This document shows, in pieces, positions 46,958-56,899 of a stretch of DNA of 64,000 nucleotides (the first letter of the stretch is position 1; every line of letters starts with the position of its first letter). Source of the stretch: Bartonella birtlesii IBS 325 (lineage in GTDB: Bacteria; Pseudomonadota; Alphaproteobacteria; Rhizobiales; Rhizobiaceae); contig NZ_CM001557.1 in assembly GCF_000273375.1 (NCBI RefSeq), positions 1,746,551 to 1,810,550 of the forward strand, read 5' to 3'. Both the position numbers and the translations under genes were made by a program. The notes beneath the pieces are model-generated. The model was not told the DNA's origin, searched no databases, and was given only the letters and a program-made list of their open reading frames with translations.

Positions 46958-48583
46958 TTATTTTTCAATTGCATTATAAAAAATACGTGACGCATTATTC
47001 CAAACCCATTTTTTGACATCAGGCGTTATAGCGACAACATTATATTTCTGAAAGATAAAAGCATAGGGTCCTTTTTGCATAAGTTCACGCTGTAAATCAG
47101 CATACATTTGCGCCCGTTTTTGTGAATCTTTTTCAAACAACGCGTCTTCCACCTTTTTATTCATAGCTTCATCAAAATACCCATGCTGCCAACTTGGATA
47201 AGCTGTATTTTTCGCTTCAAACCGATTATCAGGATTATAAACAAGACGCAAAGCCATTGAATGAGGATCAGCAGAATCGCTATTCCATCCAACAAAAATT
47301 GTATCAAAAGCACGTGCATAAACTTTTGAAAACAACAGCGTACCTGCCAAACGTTCAACTTTAAGATTTACCCCTACCTTTTTTGCATTATCTTGCAAAG
47401 ACTGAGCAATAGGCAAAGCATAATGTGAACTTCCCACTAAAAAATTGGCCTTAAATCCTTTAGGATAACCCGCCTCCGTTAAAAGCTGTTTTGCTTTTTG
47501 AAGATCGAGTTTAAAGGGTTGTCCTTCTTTTTCATCCAAAGCTCCAAAATTACCAAAAGGAATAAAGCTTGCACGTGGAATACCAACACCTTTGAGAACA
47601 CCCTTACCAAGTCCTTCATAATCAATAAGATAGCGCATCGCCAAACGCACTTTTTCATTGGAAAAAATTGGATTTGTCGTATTAAAGCCCCAATACATCA
47701 TGGTTGGCTCCAACATTCTTTCAACTTTAATATCTGTTTTTGCTTGGAGATCTACCAAATCCTCTGGTATCAAATCACGTGCAACATCGATATCGTGTTT
47801 TTGTAACAATAAACGTTGCGTTCCAGGTTCCGAAACATGGCGAATTAAAATTTTCTTCAATTTAGGCGTTTTACCCCAATAATTAGAGCTTATACGCAAT
47901 AAAGCGGCTTCCCCAGGACGCCACCTACTTATCTGATAAGGACCAACACAAGCCGCATGACTGGCTAAATACCTATTTCCCATATCACCATCTTTTTCGT
48001 GCTTCATAATCGTTTCACGATCAAGCAAAGCAGTAGCACGACCCGCAACGAGATCGTTAAGAATAAGCTCTGCTGGATAAGGCTTATCAAATTTCATCAC
48101 CACCGTTTTCTCATCCGGTGCTTGAATAACAGAATCAAAGTTTTTTTCTGTAATCCCATATTCATTAAATGATGCTGCAGTAGCCAACTTCAATTTGACA
48201 ATCCGCTTCATGCTCCAAACAAGATCATGAGCGTTAGCAGGACGACCATCATTAAACTTTAAACTATCGCGCAAATGAAAAGTAAGCACTGTACTTTGAT
48301 CATCTCCTGAAACATCCCAATGTGTTGCCAAAGAAGGAACCATTTTGGCTGAATCATCCGAAGCCGGACTGACCAAACTATCACAAACATTGTCAAAAAT
48401 TTCAGCTGCATAAACATCATTAAGCTGCGCAGGATCAAATGTACTTATTGCATCGAGATTCCAAGCCATCACGAGCGTATCGGCAGGTGTTTTCGCTGAA
48501 ACTTGTTGCACAAACATCCCCAGTGCAATAACAGCAGAAACAAAAGAACTGCTCCTTTTCAATATTTTTCTTTTTACGTTCAT
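46958..48583 (-). CDS. peptide ABC transporter substrate-binding protein, copy 2
   Basis: A 541-residue paralogue of copy 1 with a near-identical signal peptide to copies 3 and 4 (SSFVSAVIALGMFVQQVSA). The mature protein starts TPADTLVMAWNLDAISTFDPAQLND and holds the NDGRPANAHDLVWSMKRIV and NRYLASHAACVGPYQISRW segments of the family. AAAAGGA lies about ten bases upstream of the ATG. It has its own terminator hairpin. The permease genes are 2 kb away behind copy 1, so it may be transcribed on its own or with them. Confidence 0.9.
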   Translation of the reverse strand: MNVKRKILKRSSSFVSAVIALGMFVQQVSAKTPADTLVMAWNLDAISTFDPAQLNDVYAAEIFDNVCDSLVSPASDDSAKMVPSLATHWDVSGDDQSTVLTFHLRDSLKFNDGRPANAHDLVWSMKRIVKLKLATAASFNEYGITEKNFDSVIQAPDEKTVVMKFDKPYPAELILNDLVAGRATALLDRETIMKHEKDGDMGNRYLASHAACVGPYQISRWRPGEAALLRISSNYWGKTPKLKKILIRHVSEPGTQRLLLQKHDIDVARDLIPEDLVDLQAKTDIKVERMLEPTMMYWGFNTTNPIFSNEKVRLAMRYLIDYEGLGKGVLKGVGIPRASFIPFGNFGALDEKEGQPFKLDLQKAKQLLTEAGYPKGFKANFLVGSSHYALPIAQSLQDNAKKVGVNLKVERLAGTLLFSKVYARAFDTIFVGWNSDSADPHSMALRLVYNPDNRFEAKNTAYPSWQHGYFDEAMNKKVEDALFEKDSQKRAQMYADLQRELMQKGPYAFIFQKYNVVAITPDVKKWVWNNASRIFYNAIEK

Positions 48584-49738
48584 AGACTTTTCCTTTTAAA
48601 ATTTATTATATTAAATTAATTATTATGAAATAACATAGCAATTTTATACACCAAAGATTGAATAAATACACATTGACCATACTATATACTTACTCATCAC
48701 ATGAGTTTTAGTTTAATTAAACTATAGTAGACACACAATATATCTTCCTCCGACCAGACTACATCCTAATATCTTCGCACTCCTCATTAAACTATAGCTA
48801 TTTCAAAATCGAATAAAGCAGCAAAACACAAAAAACAGCTCCGCTAAAATTTTGCTACCCATAAAAAACCGCTTAACCTATTGAAATTAAAACACAAAAG
48901 AAAATCTCTCTTATTTATAAATGCTCCTAAATGAGTCAACAGAGATAAAATAGCAATGAGAAATACTGACTCTCTAAAAGGTATTTTTCCAAAAAGATCG
49001 TAGCCAATAAAAAAATCCACAATAAAAGATACTTTATTCATTGGCAAAAATAAAATTCACTATACTTAGCCGCAAAAAACATGACTGGCCATAAATTTTC
49101 CCCAATTTCAACGTTCATCATTATTTTGAAACCACAAAAATAGATACCAAATAACATACTACAGAAATTCTTGCTCCCCACGGAAAATCCAGGAACTTAA
49201 CTAAGTAATGCAATGGACACAGCCCCCTCTGAGCTTAAGCATCGTCCCCAACAATCGGAGCTCATACGCAGCAAAATTACCCTCTCGACAAAGAAGCTAT
49301 CAGATAATAAAACGTAACACAAGTACTTGATAATCAGACGCTATATAAACAGAGTAATCTATCGTACATTCATCACAAAATTTAACAAATATATTTCATT
49401 AAATTTTAAAAAAGAACAATAAAATTAAGAGCGACACGTACAAAAACTTGAAAACTACTTTTTCTTCTTTAACTACTATAAATAAAATGCACATTATTTG
49501 CTTTATGGTAACCATTATACAAATAAAAACAGACATCTGTTTGTTTAAAATCAATAATACAGATTACTTTCATATTGATTTTTCTTTACCTTTTCTAACA
49601 CCATATTACTGTCTCTGACAAAAATATCCATACTAAGAAGAAATAATCCAATAACAATAAGGTAATAAAATATCAAAAAACTATTCACTGTCCTTTTATT
49701 GCTCTACTAAACAATATCCCTTACAGCTGCTTTGCAAT
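48584..49738. other. long non-coding region with binding-protein relic
   Basis: 1155 AT-rich bases between copy 2 and tag. A short binding-protein relic lies at 49240–49350 (separate entry). A 67-codon frame at 48844–49047 with hydrophobic residues was rejected for lack of a ribosome site. The remainder is probably eroded DNA. Confidence 0.5.
49240..49350 (-). pseudogene. relic of a substrate-binding-protein gene
   Basis: The run ccccaacaatcggagctcat and the following cgcagcaaaatta, agataat and aacacaag strings line up, in order and orientation, with the middle of the intact paralogues (compare 55551–55625 in copy 4 and 47875–47950 in copy 2). About two thirds of bases agree by eye, but no frame is open. 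It is a fragment of another lost copy. Confidence 0.55.
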
Positions 49739-50308
49739 TTACCGACAAAAACACCCTTCAAGATGATCATTGACAATCCCAACAGACTGCATAAAAGCAT
49801 AACAAATTGTAGGACCAACAAATGTCCAACCACGTTTTTTCAAATCCTTAGAAAGGCGAAGAGAAGCAGGCGTTATGGGATTAGCCAACAGTGTTTGAAA
49901 ATCTATTTTTTTATAACGCTCTGATTGTGGTGGTTGAAACGACCAAAAATAGCGGGACAAACTCCCCCACTCTGTTATAATTTCCTGTGCTCTAAATGCA
50001 TTATTAAGCACCGATCGAACTTTTCCTTGATGGCGAACAATACCTTTATTCTGCATCAACATTTGCACTTTTACTTCATCATAATGCATAATTTTTTCAA
50101 AATCAAAGTGATCAAACGCATTTCGAAAAGAAGAAATTTTTTTTAAAATTGTGAGCCAAGAAAGCCCTGCCTGAAAACCTTCAAGACAAATTTTCTCAAA
50201 CAAATGGCGATCTTCAAAAACAGGTTTTCCCCATTCATTATCATGATAAGCACAATAAAGTGGATCCGTTCCTGCCCATGAACAACGAACTTTTCCATCC
50301 GCCCCCAT
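49739..50308 (-). CDS. tag: DNA-3-methyladenine glycosylase I
   Basis: A 189-residue base-excision repair enzyme that removes 3-methyladenine. The opening VRCSWAGTDPLYCAYHDNEWGKPVFEDRHLFEKICLEGFQAGLSWLTILKK is diagnostic for Tag; the C-terminal segment GWTFVGPTICYAFMQSVGIVNDHLEGC holds conserved residues. The start at 50308 (MGADGKVRCSW) has AGGG eight bases upstream and agrees with E. coli Tag, which begins just before RCGW; the longer frame enters xseA. It lies 34 bases after xseA on the same strand. Confidence 0.93.
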   Translation of the reverse strand: MGADGKVRCSWAGTDPLYCAYHDNEWGKPVFEDRHLFEKICLEGFQAGLSWLTILKKISSFRNAFDHFDFEKIMHYDEVKVQMLMQNKGIVRHQGKVRSVLNNAFRAQEIITEWGSLSRYFWSFQPPQSERYKKIDFQTLLANPITPASLRLSKDLKKRGWTFVGPTICYAFMQSVGIVNDHLEGCFCR

Positions 50309-50342
50309 AAGAAGCCCTTCATCGAGCACCACATTTATTGTA

Positions 50343-51773
50343 TTAAAAGAGCGTTCCTTGATCATCTTGCTTCGATTTGATCCTTTTAGATTTTGAAGAT
50401 CGGTTGAGAGCATGATCATGCGTTGAAACACTAATTTCACCATCAAAAAAACATAAACTGATTTGCCCCGTTTCAGGAAACTGCACCAACCGTTTGATGG
50501 GCTTATTATCCTGCCCCAAAGCCAAAACAAAACCACGCTCTAAAATATTTTGATATGAAGTGCTTTTTAAAAGCCTAAACGCGACCTCCACCTGAGCACG
50601 TTGTTTTTCCACATTGTGCACAAAAGCGCGATGAAGGCGCGCAGTATACTCCTTTGTATTACGTTTCGCTTTTTCAGTATTCAGTAAACGCGGTGAAAAA
50701 CGTATAGCAAGCGCATGAAAAGAAAAATGTTTTTTATCGCAGCTCACATGAAGAGCACGCAGCAATCGACTTGAAATTTCATCAAAACCACGCCGTGGTA
50801 GAGCGAAAAGTTGATCGACAGTCGGAAGCCCTCTTATAATAGCACGCAATTTTTGTTGATGAAAATCAAAATAACGCACCAATCCCTTGCGTAAACGGGC
50901 ACCAAGAGACGCAACATACACTTCGAGATCAAGCTTAACAGGAACAGCCTTTTCTGCTGCTCCTGTGGGAGTTGGAGCGCGCCAATCAGCAACATAATCA
51001 ATCAAAGTCCAATCTGTTTCATGCCCAACAGCAGAGATAACCGGGAGAGCAGACTCATAAACAGCACGAACAACAGCTTCGTCATTAAATCCCCATAAAT
51101 CTTCTAAACTTCCTCCTCCCCGTGCAACAATAATAAGATCAGGTTTTGGAACAACCCCTCCTAAAGGAAGAGCATTAAAACCTTCAACAGCAGCAGCCAC
51201 TTCCTGACCACTCGTTTCCCCCTGGACACGAACAGGCCAAACCAAAATATGCAATGGAAAACGATCTGATATACGATGAATAATATCACGGATAACAGCG
51301 CCTGTTGGTGATGTCACAACGCCTATAATTCGCGGCATATAAGGTAAAGGTTTTTTCTTGGATTCATCAAATAAACCTTCATCTGCAAGCTTTTTCTTGC
51401 GCTTTTCTAGAAGTGCCATCAAAGCGCCAACCCCTGTTGGCTCAAGCGCCTCAATGACAATTTGATATTTTGATGACCCCGGGTAAGTTGTCAATTTGCC
51501 GACAGCGATCACTTCCATCCCTTCTTCGGGAGGAAATTTGAGCTTTTCCATAATGCCACGCCAAATAACCGCTTCCAACCGTGCCTTATCATCTTTTAAG
51601 GCAAAGTAAGCGTGCCCCGAAGCATGAGCCCCGCGATAACCTGATATCTCTCCCCGTACCCGCACATAACCAAATTTCTCTTCAACAACGCGCTTTAAAG
51701 CCCCTGCTATTTCGGAAACAGTAAATTCTGCTACATTCGTTGCACCTATTTTTTCACCAAACAAACTTATCAT
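50343..51773 (-). CDS. xseA: exodeoxyribonuclease VII large subunit
   Basis: A 476-residue subunit of the ssDNA-specific exonuclease VII. The N-terminal OB-fold ([32 protein letters not shown]) is followed by the catalytic core with [28 protein letters not shown] and [18 protein letters not shown]. The C-terminal coiled-coil half is intact. It is the only full xseA in the window; the 5' 650 bp have been copied twice into the binding-protein array upstream (entries at 53.8 and 56.3 kb). The partner xseB is not seen here. Confidence 0.95.
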   Translation of the reverse strand: MISLFGEKIGATNVAEFTVSEIAGALKRVVEEKFGYVRVRGEISGYRGAHASGHAYFALKDDKARLEAVIWRGIMEKLKFPPEEGMEVIAVGKLTTYPGSSKYQIVIEALEPTGVGALMALLEKRKKKLADEGLFDESKKKPLPYMPRIIGVVTSPTGAVIRDIIHRISDRFPLHILVWPVRVQGETSGQEVAAAVEGFNALPLGGVVPKPDLIIVARGGGSLEDLWGFNDEAVVRAVYESALPVISAVGHETDWTLIDYVADWRAPTPTGAAEKAVPVKLDLEVYVASLGARLRKGLVRYFDFHQQKLRAIIRGLPTVDQLFALPRRGFDEISSRLLRALHVSCDKKHFSFHALAIRFSPRLLNTEKAKRNTKEYTARLHRAFVHNVEKQRAQVEVAFRLLKSTSYQNILERGFVLALGQDNKPIKRLVQFPETGQISLCFFDGEISVSTHDHALNRSSKSKRIKSKQDDQGTLF

Positions 51774-51788
51774 TTTTCAATTTTTTAC

Positions 51789-51968
51789 ACCCGTTTCTGT
51801 GAATCTTTTTGCAATGCAGCATCTTTAACCTTTTAATTTATATTTTTATCTAAATACCCATTAGCACCAATTCAGATACCTATATTCTTAGTCTCAAACC
51901 GATTATGAGAGTTATAAATAATACCTAAAGCCATTGTATGGAAATCCACAGAGCCATTATTCCATCTT
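51789..51968 (-). pseudogene. relic of a substrate-binding-protein gene next to xseA
   Basis: Sequence from cccgtttctgtgaatctttt to ccattattccatctt aligns in order with the 3' part of copies 3 and 4 (for example 52285–52461 in copy 3). Anchors include accgattat, agagttataaataatac, ctaaagccattgtatgg and agagccattattccat. In-frame stops and gaps are present. It lies 16 bases upstream of xseA, so the xseA promoter must lie in or beyond it. Confidence 0.8.
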
Positions 51969-52048
51969 ATAAAATGAAATCTCTTCCTAAAAGAGAATGT
52001 TTTGAAATGAAATTCTTTATAAAATATATCACCTATGAAATTCAGCAT

Positions 52049-52076
52049 ATTGCAAAGTTTTTAAACGCTTTGCAAT
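52049..52076 (-). terminator. hairpin after binding-protein copy 3
   Basis: attgcaaag (52049–52057) pairs perfectly with ctttgcaat (52068–52076). Hairpins at the equivalent place follow copy 4 (54531–54576) and occur at 57009–57056. They may terminate transcription and also mark the unit boundaries. Confidence 0.5.
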
Positions 52077-52130
52077 ACGTTAAATATATCGTAATCATAC
52101 TTTTTCGTATTTTATAAACTTAATATCCTC

Positions 52131-53762
52131 TTATTTTTCAATTGCACTATAAAAAATATGTGGTGCACTATTCCAGACCCATTTTTTGACATCAGGTGTC
52201 ATAGCAACAATATTATATGTCTGATAGATAAAAGCATAAGGTCCTTTTTGCATAAATTCACGCTGCAAATCAGCATACATTTGCGCACGTTTTTGTGGAT
52301 CTTTTTCAAACAACGCATCCTGAACCTTTTGATTCATAGCTTTATCAAAATACCCATGGCACCAACTAGCATAGCCTGTATTTTTTGCCTCATACCGATT
52401 ATCAGGATTGTAAATAAGACGTGAAGCCATTGTATGGGGATCACCAGAGCCATTATTCCATCCGAAAAAAATCGTATCAAAACCGCGTGCATAAAATTTT
52501 GAAAACAACTGCGTACCTACAAAACGTTCAATTTTAAAACGCACACCAATCTTTTTTGCATTATCTTGGATAGACTGAGCAATGGGCAAAGCAAAAGGAT
52601 AAGGAGATGCACCTGCAAAAATATTGGCCTCAAAACCATTCGGATAACCCGCTTCCGTTAAAAGTTGCTTTGCCTTTTGAAGATCAAGTTTAAAGGGCTG
52701 TCCTTCTTTTTCATCCAAAGCTCCCAAATTACCAAGAGGAATAAAACTTGCACGTGGAACACCAACATCTTTAAGAAGGGTCTTACCAAGTCCTTCATAA
52801 TCAATAAGATAGCGCATCGCCAAACGCACCTTTTCATTGGCAAAAATAGAATTTGTCGCATTAAAACCCCATATGATCATGGAAGGCGCCAACACTCTTT
52901 CAACTTTAATATCTGTTGTTGCTTGGAGATCTGCTACATCCTCTGGCATCAAATTACGTGCAACATCGATATCGTGTTTTTGCAACAATAAACGTTGTGT
53001 TCCAGGCTCCGCGACATGGCGAATTAAAATCTTCTTCAATTTAGGTGCTTCTCCCCAATAGTTAGGACTTGCATGCAACAAAAGGGCTTCTCCAGGAAGC
53101 CAGCTACTTATCTGATAAGGACCAACACAAGCAGAATGGCTGGCCAAATACCGGTTTCCCATATCACCATCTTGTTCATGTTTTATAAGTGTCTCACGAT
53201 CCAGCAAAGCAACAGTACGGTTAGTAGAAATATTGCTAAGAATAAGTTCCGCTGGATAAGGTTTATCAAATTTCATCACTACGGTTTTTTCATCCGGTGC
53301 TTGAAAAGCCTCATCAACATTCTGTTCTGTGATACCATATTCATTAAATGTAGGAGCATTAGACATTCTCAGTTTAACAATCCGCCTCATCCCCCAAACA
53401 AGATCATGAGCACCAGCAGGCCGACCATCATTAAACTTTAAACCATCACGCAAATGAAAAGTAATTACCGTACCCCCGCCCTCATTTGAAACATCCCAAC
53501 TCTTTGCCAAAGAAGGAACCATTTTAGTTGCATCATCTTTAGCGGATTCAACTAAATTATCACAAACATTGACAACAATTTCAGTTCCATAACGGTCATT
53601 GAGTTGTGCAGGATCAAATGTACTTATTGCATCGAGATTCCAAGCCATCACAAGAGTATCGGCAGGCGTTTCTGCTGCAACTTGTTGCACAAACATCCCC
53701 AAAGCAATAACAGCAGAAACAAAAGAGCTGCTACACTTCAATATTTTTCTTTTCAAGTTCAT
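52131..53762 (-). CDS. peptide ABC transporter substrate-binding protein, copy 3
   Basis: A 543-residue SBP_bac_5 protein with signal peptide SSFVSAVIALGMFVQQVAA and mature start ETPADTLVMAWNLDAISTFDPAQ. It equals copy 4 in length and the two genes are 2491 bp apart, start to start and stop to stop, with a related xseA fragment above each. Differences from copy 4 are scattered through the protein, including the region around residues 70–160 and the C-terminal lobe, which would suit shifted peptide specificity. AAAAGGAAAA precedes the ATG. The full frame and intact signal argue that it is expressed. Confidence 0.9.
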   Translation of the reverse strand: MNLKRKILKCSSSFVSAVIALGMFVQQVAAETPADTLVMAWNLDAISTFDPAQLNDRYGTEIVVNVCDNLVESAKDDATKMVPSLAKSWDVSNEGGGTVITFHLRDGLKFNDGRPAGAHDLVWGMRRIVKLRMSNAPTFNEYGITEQNVDEAFQAPDEKTVVMKFDKPYPAELILSNISTNRTVALLDRETLIKHEQDGDMGNRYLASHSACVGPYQISSWLPGEALLLHASPNYWGEAPKLKKILIRHVAEPGTQRLLLQKHDIDVARNLMPEDVADLQATTDIKVERVLAPSMIIWGFNATNSIFANEKVRLAMRYLIDYEGLGKTLLKDVGVPRASFIPLGNLGALDEKEGQPFKLDLQKAKQLLTEAGYPNGFEANIFAGASPYPFALPIAQSIQDNAKKIGVRFKIERFVGTQLFSKFYARGFDTIFFGWNNGSGDPHTMASRLIYNPDNRYEAKNTGYASWCHGYFDKAMNQKVQDALFEKDPQKRAQMYADLQREFMQKGPYAFIYQTYNIVAMTPDVKKWVWNSAPHIFYSAIEK

Positions 53763-53799
53763 AGGCTTTTCCTTTTAAAGCTTATTCTATAAATTCCCC

Positions 53800-54420
53800 A
53801 TGCAACAACGACAGACAAAAGTAATAAGATCAGGCTTAGAAACCACATCTCTTAGAAGTAAAATTCAAAATCTTCAAAAGCAGCAGCTATCTTCCAACCA
53901 TTCTTTCTGCCTGAAAAGATATAGACCAAACAAAAAGATGCAACAGAAAATGCTCTAATATCCAATGAGTGATATCAACCATGATAGCTACCTGTTAATG
54001 ATACCACAACACCTAAACTCAGGGCATATAAGGCAAAAGCTTCTTCTTTATCTCATCAAACAGAACTTCTGCTTCAAATCTCTTTTTGCGATTTTCTAAA
54101 AAGAGTTTTCAGAGCACCAACTTCGGTTGGTTTGAAAACCTCAATCATCCTTTGATATTTTGATGATCCTCATAAGCAAGTTGCTAACCATAAACACTCC
54201 TCTCCTTCCTCACAAGGCAATTTGAGCATTTTCATGAACCCACACCAAGGACAATCTCCAGCATATCATCATTTTTTAAGGAAAGGCAGTGCAATTTGAA
54301 GCATCAGCTCCACAATAACCTCATACTCCCCCAAGTTCACCCACATACAACCGAATTTTTTCTCAACAGCACATTTTAAGATCCCCCGCTTTTTCTAAAA
54401 AATACTAAATTCTGCTTAAA
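53800..54420 (-). pseudogene. duplicated 5' fragment of xseA (copy 1)
   Basis: In the same orientation as xseA, this stretch tracks positions 51125–51750 of the real gene. Anchors are catgcaacaac/taataagatcagg, gggcatataaggcaaaagc, cttctgcttcaaat, ttttgcgattttctaaaaa, accaacttcggttgg, gatattttgatga and ttctaaaaaatactaaattctgc. Many frameshifts and stops remove any coding capacity. It occupies the space directly upstream of binding-protein copy 3. Confidence 0.85.
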
Positions 54421-54530
54421 TCTTAATATCTATGTATATATGCATTTTATAAAAACCCATACCCCCTCTCTAAAGAAAAGTGTCTTGGAGTTACCCTATA
54501 GAGAATAGATCAATACATTTTGCCAATAAA

Positions 54531-54576
54531 CTTCGATATTTTGCAAAGCTTTTAAACTCTATACAAAACATCGAAG
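54531..54576 (-). repeat. inverted repeat after binding-protein copy 4
   Basis: cttcgatattttg pairs with caaaacatcgaag with one mismatch. It corresponds in position to the hairpins at 52049 and 57009 and may act as a terminator for copy 4. Confidence 0.5.
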
Positions 54577-54621
54577 ATATCACGATCGTATTTTTTATAT
54601 GTTACAATATTTAAGACATAC

Positions 54622-56253
54622 TTATTTTTCAATGGCATTATAAAAAATACGTGGTGCACTATTCCACACCCATTTTTTTACATCAGGTGTCATAGCGATA
54701 ATACTATATGTCTGATAGATAAAAGCATAAGGTCCTTTTTGCATAAAATCACGCTGCAAATCAGCATACATTTGTACCCGTTTTTGTGGATCTTTTTGAA
54801 ACAGGGCATCCCTTACCTTCTTATTCATATCTTCATCAAAATAGCCATGGCACCAACTAGGATAGCCTGTGTTTTTAGCTTCAAATCGATTATCAGGATT
54901 ATAAACAAGACGTGAAGCCATTGTATAAGGATCTGCAGAATCGTTATTCCATCCCATAAAAATTGTATCAAAACCCCGTGCATAAAGTTTTGAAAACAAC
55001 TGCGTTCCTACAAAATGTTCAATCTTAAAGCGCACACCTATTTTTTTTGCATTGTCCTGGATAGACTGAGCAATAGGCAAAGCAAAAGGATAAGGAGATT
55101 TTCCTGCTAAAATATTGGCCTCAAAACCATTCGGATAACCTGCTTCCGTTAAAAGCTGCTTGGCTTTTTTTAGATTAAGTTTAAAGGGTTGCCCTTCTTT
55201 TTCATTCAAAGCCCCAAGATTACCAATGGGAATAAAGCTTGCCCGTGGAATACCAACATCTTTAAGAAGAGTCTTTCCAAGAGTGTCATAATCGATAAGA
55301 TAGCGCATTGCCAAACGCACCTTTTCATTGGCAAAAATGGGATTTGTCGTATTAAATCCCCACATTATCACAGATGGCGCCAACACTTTTTCAATCTTAA
55401 TATCTGTTGTTGCTTGAAGATCTGCTATATCCTCTGGCATCACATTACGAGCAACATCGATATCATGTTTTTCTAACAACAAACGTTGTGTTCCAGGCTC
55501 TGCAATATGACGAATTAAAATCTGCTTCAATTTTGCTGCCTCTCCCCAATAATTGGAACTTGCACGCAACAAAATTGCTTCTCCAGAACGCCAACGTACT
55601 AATTGATAAGGACCAACACAAGCAGCATGACTTGCCAAATAGCGATTGCCCATATCACCATCTTGTTCGTGTTTCATAATTGTCTCACGATCAAGCAAAG
55701 CAGCAACACGAGTAGTAAGAATATGTCCAAGGATTATCTCTGCTGGATAAGGTTTATCAAATTTCATCACTACGGTTTTTTCATCCGATGCTTGAAGAGT
55801 AGAATCAACATTTTGTTCTGTAATTCCATATTCGTTAAATACTGCCGCTGCAGACAACTTCAATTTAACAATCCGCCTCATCCCCCAAACAAGATCATGA
55901 GCACCAGCAGGCCGACCATCATTAAACTTTAAACCATCGCGCAAATGAAAAGTAATTACCGTCCCTCCGCCCTCATTTGAAACATCCCAACTCTTTGCCA
56001 AAGAAGGCATTATTTTAGCTGGATCATCTGTAGCAGAATCGATTAAATTATCACAAATATTGGCAACAATTTCATTGCCATAACGTTCATTGATTTGCGC
56101 AGGATCAAAAGTCTCGATTGAATCGAGATTCAAAGCCATCACGAGGGTATCGGCAGGTGTTTTTGCTGCAATTTGTTGCACCATTATCCCCAAAGCAATA
56201 ACAGCAGAAACAAAAGAGCTGCTACACTTCAATATTTTTCTTTTCAAGTTCAT
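54622..56253 (-). CDS. peptide ABC transporter substrate-binding protein, copy 4
   Basis: A 543-residue paralogue of copies 2 and 3. Signal peptide SSFVSAVIALGIMVQQIAA; mature start KTPADTLVMALNLDSIETFDPAQ, where the usual AWNLD has become ALNLD. The body is intact, with NDGRPAGAHDLVWGMRRIVKL and NRYLASHAACVGPYQLVRW. It is the outermost copy of the array, with its own AAAAGGAAAA site and a decayed xseA fragment upstream. Trp to Leu in the ALNLD segment and other changes near the cleft could affect ligand choice. Confidence 0.9.
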   Translation of the reverse strand: MNLKRKILKCSSSFVSAVIALGIMVQQIAAKTPADTLVMALNLDSIETFDPAQINERYGNEIVANICDNLIDSATDDPAKIMPSLAKSWDVSNEGGGTVITFHLRDGLKFNDGRPAGAHDLVWGMRRIVKLKLSAAAVFNEYGITEQNVDSTLQASDEKTVVMKFDKPYPAEIILGHILTTRVAALLDRETIMKHEQDGDMGNRYLASHAACVGPYQLVRWRSGEAILLRASSNYWGEAAKLKQILIRHIAEPGTQRLLLEKHDIDVARNVMPEDIADLQATTDIKIEKVLAPSVIMWGFNTTNPIFANEKVRLAMRYLIDYDTLGKTLLKDVGIPRASFIPIGNLGALNEKEGQPFKLNLKKAKQLLTEAGYPNGFEANILAGKSPYPFALPIAQSIQDNAKKIGVRFKIEHFVGTQLFSKLYARGFDTIFMGWNNDSADPYTMASRLVYNPDNRFEAKNTGYPSWCHGYFDEDMNKKVRDALFQKDPQKRVQMYADLQRDFMQKGPYAFIYQTYSIIAMTPDVKKWVWNSAPRIFYNAIEK

Positions 56254-56284
56254 AGGTTTTTCCTTTTAAAGTTTATTCTATAAA

Positions 56285-56885
56285 TTCCTCATGCAACAAC
56301 GACAAGCAAAAGTAATAAGAGCAAAAGTAATAAGATAAAGCTTAGAAAGCATACCTCTTAGAGGTAAAATTCAAAATCTTCAAAAGAAGCAGCTACCTTC
56401 CAACCATTCTTTCTCCCTGAAAAGGTATAAACCAAACAAAAAGATGCAACAGAAAATGCTCTAATATCCAATAAATGATATCACGCATGACAGCTACCTG
56501 TTGATGATGTCACAACACCTAAATTCAGGACATATAAGGAAAAAAATTTTTTATCTCATCAAACAGAACTTCTGTTTCAAATCCCTTGTTGCGATTTTCT
56601 AAAAATAATCTCTAAAGTACCAACTTCGGTTGGTTTAAAAAAACATAAGCATAGCTGCTAACCATGGCCACTCCTATTCCTTTCACAAGGAAATTTGAAT
56701 TTTCCATGCCCCCACCCCAAAGGACAGTCACTAGATCTCATCATTTTTTAAGAAAAAGCGATGTCATTTGAAGCATAAGCTCCACAATAACCTCATATTT
56801 TTGCAATTCATTTACATACAACTAAATTTTTTCTTAACAAAACATTTTAAGCTCCCATATTTCTTTAAAAAATAAATTTAATATT
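56285..56885 (-). pseudogene. duplicated 5' fragment of xseA (copy 2)
   Basis: Parallel to the fragment at 53.8 kb and to xseA 51125–51750. Shared anchors are aacaacgacaagcaaaag, ggacatataaggaaaa, cttctgtttcaaat, ttgcgattttctaaaaat, accaacttcggttgg and ctccacaataacctcata. Positions of the anchors relative to the first fragment differ by about 2.5 kb, in line with tandem duplication. No frame is open. Confidence 0.85.
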
Positions 56886-56899
56886 TCTCTATAGATTGA

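Noticed and set aside
48844..49047. 67-codon hydrophobic frame in the copy 2–tag gap
   Set aside because: No ribosome site and no family resemblance; it lies in eroded DNA.
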